DNA of 7,250 bases from Brevundimonas sp. (GTDB lineage: Bacteria; Pseudomonadota; Alphaproteobacteria; Caulobacterales; Caulobacteraceae), in NCBI RefSeq assembly GCF_031082345.1, contig NZ_JAVHLH010000145.1, positions 1 through 7,250 on the forward strand, read 5' to 3'. Below are positions 1-7,250 of this stretch, one piece after another. A model generated the notes under the pieces. It made no database searches, was not told the DNA's origin, and worked only from the letters and a program-made list of their open reading frames with translations. The position numbers were made by a program, and so were the translations under genes. Within the stretch, counting starts at the first letter, position 1; the number at the start of each line of letters is the position of its first letter.

Positions 1-1250
1 GCCTTGCGCTCATCGCGGCGCCGGCCCAGGCGCGCGACCCCGGCGCCGTACGAGAGGCATCGTTCGCGGCCGCCCCGGACGCCTCCGCTCCGGCCCGGCC
101 CTCGCGGGAACGTGTGCGGATGAACCAGCGCGTCTTCGACCGGGTCTGGAGCGAGGTCCGCGGCCAGTATTACGATCCCGGGCTGCACGGCGTGGACTGG
201 AACGCGGCGCGCCGCACATACCGGCCCGAGGCGCTGGCGGCTCCCGACGACCGCGCCCTGTACCGGGTGCTCGGCGACATGCTCGCCCTTCTGGACGACG
301 ATCACGCCGGCGCTTCCGCCCCCGCCGTCGCGCGTCGCCTGGATACCGTGCGCGAACCGCGCCCCGCCATCGGCGTGACCCTGCGCCGCGACCCCGGCCA
401 GCCCGGCGTCTATGTCGTCGAGCGGGTCCGCGAAGACTCTCCGGCCCAGGCGGCCGGGGTCGCCGCCGGCTGGCGGCTGGACACCACCGCGCCCGGGGCC
501 TGGTTCCCCGAACTGGACGTGGTCGAAGGCCAGGTCGTGACTCTCGTCCTGGCTGATCCGGACGGCGCCCGCCGCACCCTGACCGTCACGCCCCGGATCA
601 TGCCGCCGCGCCCGGCCTTCACGGCGGACCTGTCCCGTTCCGGCGTGGCCGTCCTGCGCATCGACGCCTTCGACCTCGGGCTCGGCGACTGGATGGGACG
701 CCAGCTGGCGTCCCTGCCGTCGGATACCGACATCGTCCTCGACCTGCGCGGCAATCCCGGGGGGCGGCTGCTCGAAGCCGACGCCCTGCTGAGCTGTTTT
801 CTGCCGCGCGACCTCGCCTGGGCCACCCGGACCCCCCGTTCTGGCCGTGCGATCGTGCTGAAGACCGCCGGCGGCTGCGGCGACCTCGACGCCCCGGCGC
901 CGAACGACGTCGCCGTCCTCGTCGACGCCAACAGCCGCAGCGCCGCCGAACTGACTCCCGCCGCCCTGCAGGAAGCCGGCCGCGCCGTGGTCGTCGGCGA
1001 ACAGACCGCCGGCGCCGTGCTGATCTCGCAGGACACCGCCCTGCCGGACGGCGGCCGCCTCAGCCTGAGCCGGTCCGACTTCGTCACCGCCGGCGGCGTG
1101 CGGCTTGAGAAGCGGGGCGTGACGCCGGACCTGACCACGCCTCTGGCGGACGAGGCCGCGGATCAGGACCTGGCGCTTGAACTCGCCATTTCCGCGCTGG
1201 CCCGGGCCGCCGAGGGACAGGCCCGCGTCGCGCAGGCGCCGTCGCTCTAG
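1..1250 (+). CDS. S41 family peptidase with PDZ domain, exported, 5' end missing
   Basis: The reading frame is open from base 3 to the TAG at 1248-1250, so the gene starts left of the window; the in-frame GTG at 114 is not the start. The first codons read [10 protein letters not shown], the end of a signal peptide with an A-x-A site (cleavage predicted after base 32), so the protein is probably periplasmic or otherwise exported. An N-terminal helical region is followed by a PDZ-like segment (about 370-600, with [15 protein letters not shown] from 438), then the S41 core: LDLRGNPGG (738-764) and NSRSAAE, with the likely nucleophile Ser at 939-941. The lysine of the CtpA-type Ser-Lys dyad (GKG in GExTFGKG) is Ala here (GEQTAGAV, Ala at 1014-1016). 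A His in LDDDHAG (303-305) and a Glu in LEKRGVTPD (1107-1109) could serve a tricorn/IRBP-like Ser-His-Glu centre; that is inferred. Substrate unknown. Confidence 0.88.
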   Translation, partial: LALIAAPAQARDPGAVREASFAAAPDASAPARPSRERVRMNQRVFDRVWSEVRGQYYDPGLHGVDWNAARRTYRPEALAAPDDRALYRVLGDMLALLDDDHAGASAPAVARRLDTVREPRPAIGVTLRRDPGQPGVYVVERVREDSPAQAAGVAAGWRLDTTAPGAWFPELDVVEGQVVTLVLADPDGARRTLTVTPRIMPPRPAFTADLSRSGVAVLRIDAFDLGLGDWMGRQLASLPSDTDIVLDLRGNPGGRLLEADALLSCFLPRDLAWATRTPRSGRAIVLKTAGGCGDLDAPAPNDVAVLVDANSRSAAELTPAALQEAGRAVVVGEQTAGAVLISQDTALPDGGRLSLSRSDFVTAGGVRLEKRGVTPDLTTPLADEAADQDLALELAISALARAAEGQARVAQAPSL

Positions 1251-2467
1251 CCGGCGACGGGTTTCACTTTCGAGGCCGCTTCACGGGCCCGCTCGCGCGC
1301 CTCCTCGACGGTCGCGCCCCTTGCCGTCGCCACGCCCATCCGGCGGCGCTCATAGCTCTCCGGCTTGCCGAACAGCCGCAGGTCCGCCGTCGGAACGGCC
1401 AGCGCCTCCGCCACGCCCTCGAAGGCGACGCCCGTGGCGTCCATGCCGCCGTAGATCACGGCGCTCGCGCCCGGCTCGCGCAGGCTGACGTCGACCGGCA
1501 GGCCGAGGATGGCCCGGGCGTGCAGGGCGAATTCGCTCATGGTCTGGGTCGCCAGGGTCACCAGTCCGGTGTCGTGCGGCCGCGGCGAGACCTCCGAGAA
1601 CCAGACCTGATCGCCCTTGACGAACAGCTCCACCCCGAAGACGCCGAGACCGCCGAGGGCGTCCGTGACCTTCGCCGCGATATCCTGCGCCGCCGCCAGC
1701 GCCGCCGGCGTCATCGCCTGCGGCTGCCAGCTCTCGACATAGTCGCCCTGGACCTGCCGATGGCCGATCGGGGCGCAGAAATCCGTTCGCACAGCGCCTT
1801 CGTCACCCCGGACCTGATCCGGGGCGCGCATCGACCGCACCGTCAGCAGGGTGATCTCGAAATCGAAGTCGATCCGCCCCTCGACGATGACCCGCGCCGT
1901 CTCGACCCGTCCGCCCGACTGGGCGTAGTTCCAGGCGTTGCCGGCGTCCTCGACGGCCTCGATCATCGACTGGCCCTTGCCTGAGGACGACATCACCGGC
2001 TTGACGAACACCGGCAGGCCGATCCGGTGCGCGGCCTCGGCTAATTCGGCCGCGCCGCTGACGAAGGCGTAGGGCGAGGTCGGCAGACCCAGCTCCTCCG
2101 CCGCCAGCCGGCGGATGCCCTCGCGGTTCATGGTCAGGTGAACCGCCCGCGCCGTCGGGATGACCGTCGCGTGCCCCGCCGCCTCGATCTCGACCAGGAC
2201 GTCGGTGGCGATGGCCTCGATCTCCGGCACGATGATGTGCGGATGCTCGGCGGCGATGATCCCGGCCAGCACGTGCGGATCGGTCATCGGGATGACGTGG
2301 CTGCGGTGCGCCACCTGCATGGCCGGGGCGTTCGGATAGCGATCCACGGCGATCACCTCGACGCCGAGTCGCTGCAGCTCGATCGCCACCTCCTTGCCCA
2401 GCTCTCCTGCGCCGAGGAGCATGACGCGGGTGGCGGTGTCCGACAGGGGGGTGCCGATGCGGGCCAT
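1247..2467 (-). CDS. purT: Formate-dependent phosphoribosylglycinamide formyltransferase 2 (PurT)
   Basis: PurT makes formyl-GAR from GAR, formate and ATP, the folate-independent route for the third step of purine synthesis, in the cytoplasm. The 406-residue product matches E. coli PurT (392 aa) from end to end: N-terminal GAGELGKE (19-26) and PEIEAIATD (81-89), then the ATP-grasp domain with [13 protein letters not shown] (113-125), K156 and SSSGKGQ (160-166), FGVELF (E280) and [11 protein letters not shown] (291-301, E292). E280 and E292 correspond to the Mg-binding glutamates of the family. The ATG at 2467 aligns with the family N-terminus but has no strong Shine-Dalgarno; it lies 4 nt after the tkt stop, so translational coupling is likely. 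Between LLTVR and FCAPIGH the protein has about 12 more residues than E. coli PurT (about 212-228, [15 protein letters not shown]), encoded by a palindromic repeat at 1806-1824. The stop overlaps that of the convergent S41 gene. Confidence 0.97.
   Translation of the reverse strand: MARIGTPLSDTATRVMLLGAGELGKEVAIELQRLGVEVIAVDRYPNAPAMQVAHRSHVIPMTDPHVLAGIIAAEHPHIIVPEIEAIATDVLVEIEAAGHATVIPTARAVHLTMNREGIRRLAAEELGLPTSPYAFVSGAAELAEAAHRIGLPVFVKPVMSSSGKGQSMIEAVEDAGNAWNYAQSGGRVETARVIVEGRIDFDFEITLLTVRSMRAPDQVRGDEGAVRTDFCAPIGHRQVQGDYVESWQPQAMTPAALAAAQDIAAKVTDALGGLGVFGVELFVKGDQVWFSEVSPRPHDTGLVTLATQTMSEFALHARAILGLPVDVSLREPGASAVIYGGMDATGVAFEGVAEALAVPTADLRLFGKPESYERRRMGVATARGATVEEARERAREAASKVKPVAG
1800..1830. 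repeat. REP-like palindromic element inside purT
   Basis: CCCCGGA (1806-1812), a 5-nt loop CCTGA, then TCCGGGG (1818-1824) form a perfect 7-bp inverted repeat. With its flank (CGTCA before it) it resembles the CGTCATCCCGGA-CTTGA-TCCGGGA palindrome that is dispersed in many alphaproteobacterial genomes; that resemblance is from memory. It coincides with the extra segment in PurT and keeps the frame. The outer limits are uncertain: the alignment gain is about 36 nt, so the inserted unit may run from roughly 1785 to 1830. Confidence 0.65.
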
Positions 2468-2471
2468 GGTC

Positions 2472-4466
2472 TTACAGCCGCGCCTTCACCGCCGCGACGA
2501 CCGCTTCGCTGGTGATTCCGAACTTCTCGTACAGCACCTCGGCCGGGGCCGAGGCCCCGAAACCGGTCATGCCCACGAAGCCGCCGTCCTCGCCGATGAA
2601 CCGCTCCCAGCCCTGTTGGATGGCGGCCTCGACGGCCACCCGGACCGTGCCGCGACCGACGACCTTGTCCTGATAGGCCTTGGGCTGCTGGAAGAAGAGC
2701 TCGAAACAGGGAACCGAAACGACGCGGGTCGGCGTGCCCTCAGCCTCCAGCGCATCGGCGGCGGCGAGCGCCAGCGCCAGTTCGGTGCCGGTGCCGAACA
2801 GGGTGACCTTCGCCTTGCCCTTGGCGGCGCGGATTTCATAGGCGCCCTTCGCCGACAGGTTTCCGGCCGCGGCGACCGTGCGGACGGCCGGGGTCTTCTG
2901 GCGCGACAGGGCCAGGGCCGAGGGCGCGTCCTTGTGCTCCAGCGCCAGCTTCCAGCACTCCATCGCCTCGATCGTATCGGCCGGGCGGAACACCAGCAGG
3001 TTCGGGATCGCCCGCAGGGCCGCCAGATGCTCGACCGGCTGGTGCGTCGGGCCGTCCTCGCCGAGCCCGATGGAGTCGTGGGTCAGCACGTGGATGGCCC
3101 GAACCCCCATCAGCGCCCCCAGGCGGATGGCCGGCCGGCTGTAGTCCGAGAACACCATGAAGGTGCCGCCGTAGGGGATGACCCCGCCGTGCAGCGCCAT
3201 GCCGTTCATGGCCGCGGCCATGCCGAACTCGCGGATGCCCCAGTTGACGTAGCGGCCTTCGTAGGTCGGCGCGTCGAGGATCGGCGTGCCCTTGACGAAG
3301 GTGTTGTTCGATCCGGTCAGGTCGGCCGAGCCGCCGATCAATTCGGGAATGGCGGCGAACAGCTCGTCCAGCGCCGCGCCCGATGACTGGCGCGTGGCCT
3401 GGGCCGGTTGGCTCTCGACCAGTTCGGCGATCTTCGCGTCCAGCTTGGCGAAGGTCCCCTCGGGCAGGTCGCCCTTCATGGCGCGGGTGAAGTCGGCGGC
3501 CTGCGACGACGCCGCCAGTCGGGCCTCCCAGGCCCTGCGTTCCTTGGCGCCGCGTCGTCCGACCTTCTTCCAGGCCTTGTCCACGGCCTCGGGCAGTTCG
3601 AACGGTTCGTGGGTCCAGGACAGACCCAGCCGCGTCGCCGCCACCTCGGCCGCGCCCAGGGCGGCGCCGTGCGTCTTGTGGCTGCCCTCCATGGTCGCCG
3701 CGCCGCGCCCGATCTTGGTCTTGCAGGCGATGAGGGTCGGCTTGTCCTGCCGGATCGCCCACTTCATCGCGGCCCGGATGGCGTGCAGGTCGTGGCCGTC
3801 GATGGCCTTCACGGCCCAGCCCGCCGCCTTGAAGCGCGCCTTCTGGTCGGTCGTGTCCGACAGCGACACCTTGCCGTCGATGGTGATCTCGTTGTCGTCC
3901 CACAGCACCGTCAGCTTGTTCAGCCGATAGCGCCCGGCCAGGGTGATGGCCTCCTGCGACACGCCCTCCATCAGGCAGCCGTCGCCGGCGATGACCCAGG
4001 TCCGGTGATCGACCAGATCCTCGCCGAACCGCGCCGCCAGATGCCGCTCCGCCATGGCGAAGCCGACCGAATTGGCCAGACCCTGTCCCAGCGGACCGGT
4101 GGTCGTCTCGACGCCCGGCATATGGCCGTACTCGGGGTGCCCCGCCGTCTTCGAGCCCCACTGGCGGAAGTTCGACAGCTCTTCCTTCGTCGCCGCCTTG
4201 TAGCCGGTCAGGTGCAGCAGGCTGTAGATCAGCATCGAGCCATGGCCGGCCGACAGGATGAAGCGATCGCGGTCGGCCCAGTCTGGGCGGGAGGCGTCGA
4301 ACTTCAGAAACCGCGAGAACAGCACCGTCGCCACGTCGGCCATGCCCATCGGCATGCCGGGATGGCCGCTCTTCGCTTTCTCGACTCCGTCCATGGCCAG
4401 GACGCGAATGGCGTCCGCCATCTGCTTCGGCGTGGCTTTTTCGGATACGGTTTTGGCGTCGGTCAC
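2472..4466 (-). CDS. tkt: Transketolase
   Basis: A thiamine-diphosphate and divalent-metal enzyme that moves two-carbon units between sugar phosphates in the non-oxidative pentose phosphate pathway. The product has 664 residues (E. coli TktA 663). Visible motifs: [12 protein letters not shown] (33-44, H35), AGHG (73-76, H75), [14 protein letters not shown] (124-137), the ThDP motif from GDG (161-163) to DDN (190-192), the catalytic Glu in [13 protein letters not shown] (E413), and [16 protein letters not shown] (462-477, H475). All three domains (PP, Pyr, C-terminal) are complete. The start is GTG at 4466, with a weak AAGG about 9 nt upstream; this gives an N-terminal extension of roughly ten residues over E. 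coli, and Met16 (QMADAIR) is a possible alternative start. Four bases separate the TAA stop from the purT ATG, so the two genes are almost surely one transcript. The promoter is expected in the divergent gap to the right. Confidence 0.98.
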   Translation of the reverse strand: MTDAKTVSEKATPKQMADAIRVLAMDGVEKAKSGHPGMPMGMADVATVLFSRFLKFDASRPDWADRDRFILSAGHGSMLIYSLLHLTGYKAATKEELSNFRQWGSKTAGHPEYGHMPGVETTTGPLGQGLANSVGFAMAERHLAARFGEDLVDHRTWVIAGDGCLMEGVSQEAITLAGRYRLNKLTVLWDDNEITIDGKVSLSDTTDQKARFKAAGWAVKAIDGHDLHAIRAAMKWAIRQDKPTLIACKTKIGRGAATMEGSHKTHGAALGAAEVAATRLGLSWTHEPFELPEAVDKAWKKVGRRGAKERRAWEARLAASSQAADFTRAMKGDLPEGTFAKLDAKIAELVESQPAQATRQSSGAALDELFAAIPELIGGSADLTGSNNTFVKGTPILDAPTYEGRYVNWGIREFGMAAAMNGMALHGGVIPYGGTFMVFSDYSRPAIRLGALMGVRAIHVLTHDSIGLGEDGPTHQPVEHLAALRAIPNLLVFRPADTIEAMECWKLALEHKDAPSALALSRQKTPAVRTVAAAGNLSAKGAYEIRAAKGKAKVTLFGTGTELALALAAADALEAEGTPTRVVSVPCFELFFQQPKAYQDKVVGRGTVRVAVEAAIQQGWERFIGEDGGFVGMTGFGASAPAEVLYEKFGITSEAVVAAVKARL

Positions 4467-4563
4467 GGGGGGACCTTTCGTCGGGAGGCGGAAAAAGGGA
4501 GGCGCGCCGCTTTACCCCGACGCGCGAGCGGGTTCTATACGGATTCTGGAGGATTTGACCTGA
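4467..4563. promoter_or_regulatory. Divergent promoter region between tkt and the zauP-zapA pair
   Basis: These 97 bp must hold the promoters of both the leftward tkt-purT and the rightward zauP-zapA unit. The only AT-rich island is TTCTATAC at 4533-4540. It can serve as a -10 in either direction (TATACG at 4536-4541 on +, TATAGA at 4539-4534 on -), which would make the two promoters overlap. No good -35 was found at standard spacing on either strand, so the exact promoters are unassigned. GGAGGA at 4548-4553 is a strong ribosome-binding site for the rightward gene. Confidence 0.35.
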
Positions 4564-4821
4564 ATGGACGCTGCATCGGCCGCCAAGGACCGGGTTGATC
4601 GCGCTCTGGCGCTGCTCGAACGCCGTCTGCTCGACCTGAAGAGCCGCGCCGCCGGGACCGGCCGCGCCCCCGACGACGACCTGTTCGCGCCCCAGCCCTC
4701 CAGCGAAACGGACCGCGCCCGCATCCACGAGCTCGAATCCGCCGGTCGCGACGCCGCCCAGGCCCTCGCCCGGGCGGCCGACGCCATCCGCGACAGCCTG
4801 GCCGAACAGGAGTCCCGCTGA
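4564..4821 (+). CDS. zauP: Coiled-coil protein upstream of ZapA (DUF4164/ZauP-like)
   Basis: An 85-residue acidic, Ala/Arg/Leu-rich soluble protein with no signal or membrane segment. Residues 1-30 (AKDRVDRALALLERRLLDLKSR) and 46-85 (RARIHELESAGRDAAQALARAADAIRDSLAEQ) have heptad-like spacing typical of coiled coils, joined by a Pro/Asp-rich linker. It starts at ATG 4564 behind GGAGGA, and its stop TGA shares one base with the zapA ATG, so the two are translationally coupled. In Caulobacter crescentus a coiled-coil protein encoded next to zapA, ZauP, is needed for ZapA to focus the Z-ring; position, size and character match. The name rests on synteny and composition, since such short coiled coils carry little family signal. 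The safe description is DUF4164-type protein of the zapA operon. Confidence 0.72.
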   Translation: MDAASAAKDRVDRALALLERRLLDLKSRAAGTGRAPDDDLFAPQPSSETDRARIHELESAGRDAAQALARAADAIRDSLAEQESR

Positions 4822-5129
4822 TGGCGACGGTGACCGTCGAGATCAACGGCCGTCCCTACGCCGTCGGCTGCGCGGACGGGCAGGAGGAGCGGGTCCGCAT
4901 CCTCGCCAAACAGTTCGACGGTCATGTCCGCCAGGTCGCGGGCGAGGTCGGCCATGTGGGCGATATCCGCCTGTTCCTGATGGCCGGCCTGCTGCTCGCC
5001 GACGAACTGCACGAGGCGAGGTTGAACGGCGGCGCGCCGGCTCCCGACGCCGCGCCTGCGACCGACGGGGTCGCCGAGGCCCTGAACGCCGTCGCCGCCC
5101 GGCTGGAAAAGATCGCCCAGGGACTCTGA
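4821..5129 (+). CDS. zapA: Cell division protein ZapA
   Basis: ZapA is a small cytoplasmic FtsZ-binding protein that tetramerises and crosslinks FtsZ filaments at midcell. The 102-residue product begins MATVTVEINGRPYAVGCADGQEERVRILAKQFD, the family's N-terminal beta-hairpin and first helix, followed by a hydrophobic helix (DIRLFLMAGLLLADELHEA) and a C-terminal helix (VAEALNAVAARLEKIAQGL) suited to the coiled-coil dimer. An Ala/Pro-rich linker separates the last two. Length is normal for alphaproteobacterial ZapA. The ATG overlaps the upstream stop by one base and has AGGAG (4808-4812) at good spacing. No hairpin with a T-run follows the stop; only a short palindrome, CACCGGTG (5132-5139), is seen. 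Confidence 0.93.
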   Translation: MATVTVEINGRPYAVGCADGQEERVRILAKQFDGHVRQVAGEVGHVGDIRLFLMAGLLLADELHEARLNGGAPAPDAAPATDGVAEALNAVAARLEKIAQGL

Positions 5130-5147
5130 CACACCGGTGCCGGAAGG

Positions 5148-5196
5148 TTGTCCGATTTGTCATTTGAGGAAATGTATCAGCACTTATACATCCTCC
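5148..5196 (+). promoter_or_regulatory. Candidate marR promoter with operator-like inverted repeat
   Basis: This AT-rich stretch contains ATGTAT (5172-5177), 8 nt, then ATACAT (5186-5191), a perfect 6-bp inverted repeat. The arms extend to GAGG (5166-5169) and CCTC (5192-5195) if two extra A residues on the left are skipped. TATACA (5185-5190) is a plausible -10 and puts the transcript start at 5197, the A of the marR ATG. The -35 is uncertain: TTGAGG (5164-5169) is at 15 bp, while TTGTCA (5157-5162) is too far at 22 bp. MarR proteins commonly bind 16-20 bp palindromes over their own promoters, so this is a likely autoregulatory operator. Confidence 0.5.
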
Positions 5197-5675
5197 ATGA
5201 CCTATTCGCTTCAGACCCATGGCGTCCTTCTCCGCCGTCTCATCGACCATCTCGATGGGGCGGTCGAACAGCTTTACGTCGATGCGGGTCTGGACTACCG
5301 GCCCCGCTTCACGCCGATCCTCCGCGCCCTGCTCAATAGCGGCCCGGCCAGCCTCCGGGCCCTGTCCCAACGGACCGGCGTCACCCATTCCGCCGTCAGC
5401 CAGACCATCACCCAGATGGCGGCGCGCGGCTGGGTCTCGCTTGAGGCTGGAAAGGACGCCCGCGAACGCATCGTGACCCTCACGCCGTTCGCGATGGAGC
5501 ATCTGCCCCGGCTGGAGCGGTGCTGGACGGCCACCGACGTCGCCTCACGCTCGCTGGACGACGATCTCGGCCAGCCCCTCGCCGACATTCTGATCCGGGC
5601 GCTCGATGTTCTTGAGCGCCGCCCGCTCGCCGACCGACTGGCGGCGGCTTTCTCCCCCACCCCCGGAGTTAATTG

Positions 5676-5676
<1 letters not shown>
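5197..5676 (+). CDS. MarR family winged-helix transcriptional regulator
   Basis: A 159-residue cytoplasmic DNA-binding protein. N-terminal helix 1-33 and C-terminal helices (about 97-152) should form the dimer interface. The winged helix-turn-helix spans about 36-96: FTPILRALLNSGP, then SLRALSQRTGVTHSAVSQTITQMAARGWV with recognition helix near 63-76, and a wing KDARERIVTLT (86-96), the hallmark D-R...LT pattern of MarR proteins. The ATG at 5197 is chosen because the fold begins there. An in-frame GTG at 5137 would add 20 residues (with a CPIC sequence) but lacks a ribosome-binding site and would run through the candidate operator. The ATG has no Shine-Dalgarno, so the mRNA may be leaderless. 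The gene overlaps the following S41 gene by one base, so the peptidase is the most likely regulated partner. The ligand cannot be told from the sequence. Confidence 0.9.
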
Positions 5677-7028
<1,352 letters not shown>

Positions 7029-7040
7029 GGTGGACTGCCA

Positions 7041-7069
7041 TTGTTCCGCCCCGGCGGAACGACTATCTT
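7041..7069 (+). promoter_or_regulatory. Predicted 6S RNA promoter
   Basis: TTGTTC (7041-7046) and TATCTT (7064-7069) are spaced by exactly 17 bp and match sigma70-class -35 and -10 elements. They place the transcript start near 7076-7077, where the 5' arm of the predicted 6S closing stem begins. The promoter starts 13 bp after the stop of the S41 gene. The spacer consists largely of a perfect palindrome (7043-7060). Confidence 0.55.
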
Positions 7070-7083
7070 CCGCCACGGCGGGT
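7043..7083. repeat. Twin palindromes over the 6S promoter
   Basis: Copy 1 is GTTCCGCC-CC-GGCGGAAC (7043-7060), a perfect 8-bp inverted repeat. Copy 2 is TTCCGCC-AC-GGCGGGT (7068-7083), identical in 13 of the 16 core bases to copy 1 (7044-7059). Centres are 24 bp apart. Copy 1 fills the -35/-10 spacer and copy 2 covers the predicted start site. They look like paired operator sites. Copy 1 could also act as a transcript-end hairpin for the S41 gene, but no T-run follows it. Confidence 0.5.
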
Positions 7084-7247
7084 CCTGCTGCGGCCCTCGT
7101 CGAAGGCAACATTTCCTCGCGACCTTAATTCACTCGAAGGGAGCTGTCCCTGATCAGGCCCGTGGGCCTGGGCACACGGCGCCCACCTGGCTACCCAGGT
7201 CGAGAGGATTTAAACGTCCTTCACGGTTCTTGCGGCGCCGCCACCCT
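7077..7247 (+). ncRNA. ssrS: 6S RNA
   Basis: 6S RNA binds the sigma70 holoenzyme by mimicking an open promoter and dampens transcription in slow growth. Pairing worked out by hand: closing stem GGCGG (7077-7081) with CCGCC (7238-7242), and TGCTGC (7086-7091) with GCGGCG (7232-7237); a middle stem CTC-G-CGACCT (7116-7125) with AGGTCG-A-GAG (7197-7206); a 5' bubble strand of 13 nt (7126-7138); and a long apical arm GGGAGCTGT (7139-7147) with ACACGGCGCCC (7174-7184), capped by CAGGCCC-GT-GGGCCTG. An alternative hairpin ACCTGG-CTAC-CCAGGT (7185-7200) and a small AGGAT...GTCCT hairpin lie on the 3' side, as in known 6S RNAs. The 3' segment TGCGGCGCCGCC resembles the conserved TGCGGCGGC near the E. 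coli 6S 3' end. Location downstream of zapA agrees. The ends are inferred from the promoter and stem, and the RNA may run a few bases further. Confidence 0.82.
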
Positions 7248-7250
7248 TTC

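Noticed and set aside
114..122. GTG at 114 or ATG at 120 as the start of the first S41 gene
   Set aside because: The frame stays open to the left edge and encodes the end of a signal peptide there, so the true start is outside the window.
2836..4728. 630-codon - strand frame overlapping tkt, plus long + strand frames at 2394-3386 and 3408-4598
   Set aside because: All are shadows of the transketolase gene; their products are low-complexity Arg/Gly/His-rich with no motif, while tkt is unambiguous.
5132..5139. Palindrome CACCGGTG just after zapA
   Set aside because: Only 8 bp, no loop and no T-run; too weak to call a terminator or operator.
5137..5196. Upstream GTG start for MarR, adding a CPIC-containing 20-residue N-terminus
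   Set aside because: No ribosome-binding site precedes it, the added residues are not part of the MarR fold, and the segment overlaps the promoter-like inverted repeat.
5341..5361. Perfect 7-bp inverted repeat GGCCCGG-N7-CCGGGCC within marR
   Set aside because: It lies in conserved helix-turn-helix coding sequence, has no gain in length and no similarity to the purT repeat; expected by chance at this GC content.
7043..7060. Rho-independent terminator for the S41 gene
   Set aside because: The hairpin is strong but is followed by GACTATC rather than a T-run, and it fits between a -35 and a -10; an operator is preferred, though attenuation of read-through is possible.

Overview
The window is GC-rich DNA from an alphaproteobacterium, most likely of the Caulobacterales (Caulobacter/Brevundimonas type). 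The reasons are strong GC bias at third codon positions, a zauP-like coiled-coil gene directly upstream of zapA, a 6S RNA of alphaproteobacterial type downstream, and a palindromic repeat of the REP-like class common in these genomes. The genus is an inference from content, not a search result.

Layout. Bases 1-1250 (+) hold the 3' part of an exported PDZ-containing S41 peptidase whose start lies off the left edge. It runs tail-to-tail into purT (1247-2467, -), and the two genes share a CTAG tetranucleotide as mutual stop codons. purT is the second gene of a tight tkt-purT pair (tkt 2472-4466, -; 4-nt gap). A 97-bp divergent intergenic region separates tkt from a rightward cell-division pair, zauP-like (4564-4821) and zapA (4821-5129). 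A two-gene cassette follows: a MarR-family regulator (5197-5676) overlapping by one base an exported IRBP/tricorn-like S41 peptidase (5676-7028). The window ends in a 6S RNA gene (about 7077-7247), preceded by a sigma70-like promoter that carries two near-identical palindromes.

How the parts relate. Transketolase interconverts pentose and glycolytic sugar phosphates and can supply ribose 5-phosphate. PurT uses formate and ATP to formylate GAR in purine synthesis, so the leftward pair may tie pentose supply to purine output. ZapA and the coiled-coil partner bundle and position FtsZ. In many proteobacteria zapA is followed closely by the 6S RNA gene; here about 1.9 kb with the marR-S41 cassette lies between them, which suggests the cassette was inserted into a conserved linkage.

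Most notable observations: (1) an in-frame palindromic repeat that has added about 12 codons to purT; (2) twin 16-bp palindromes, 24 bp apart, placed in the -35/-10 spacer and over the predicted start of the 6S RNA gene; (3) an apparently leaderless marR gene whose -10 region sits inside an inverted repeat, suggesting autoregulation; (4) two S41 peptidases of different architecture that both lack the lysine of the Ser-Lys dyad. No CRISPR array, tRNA, rRNA, insertion sequence or phage gene was seen.
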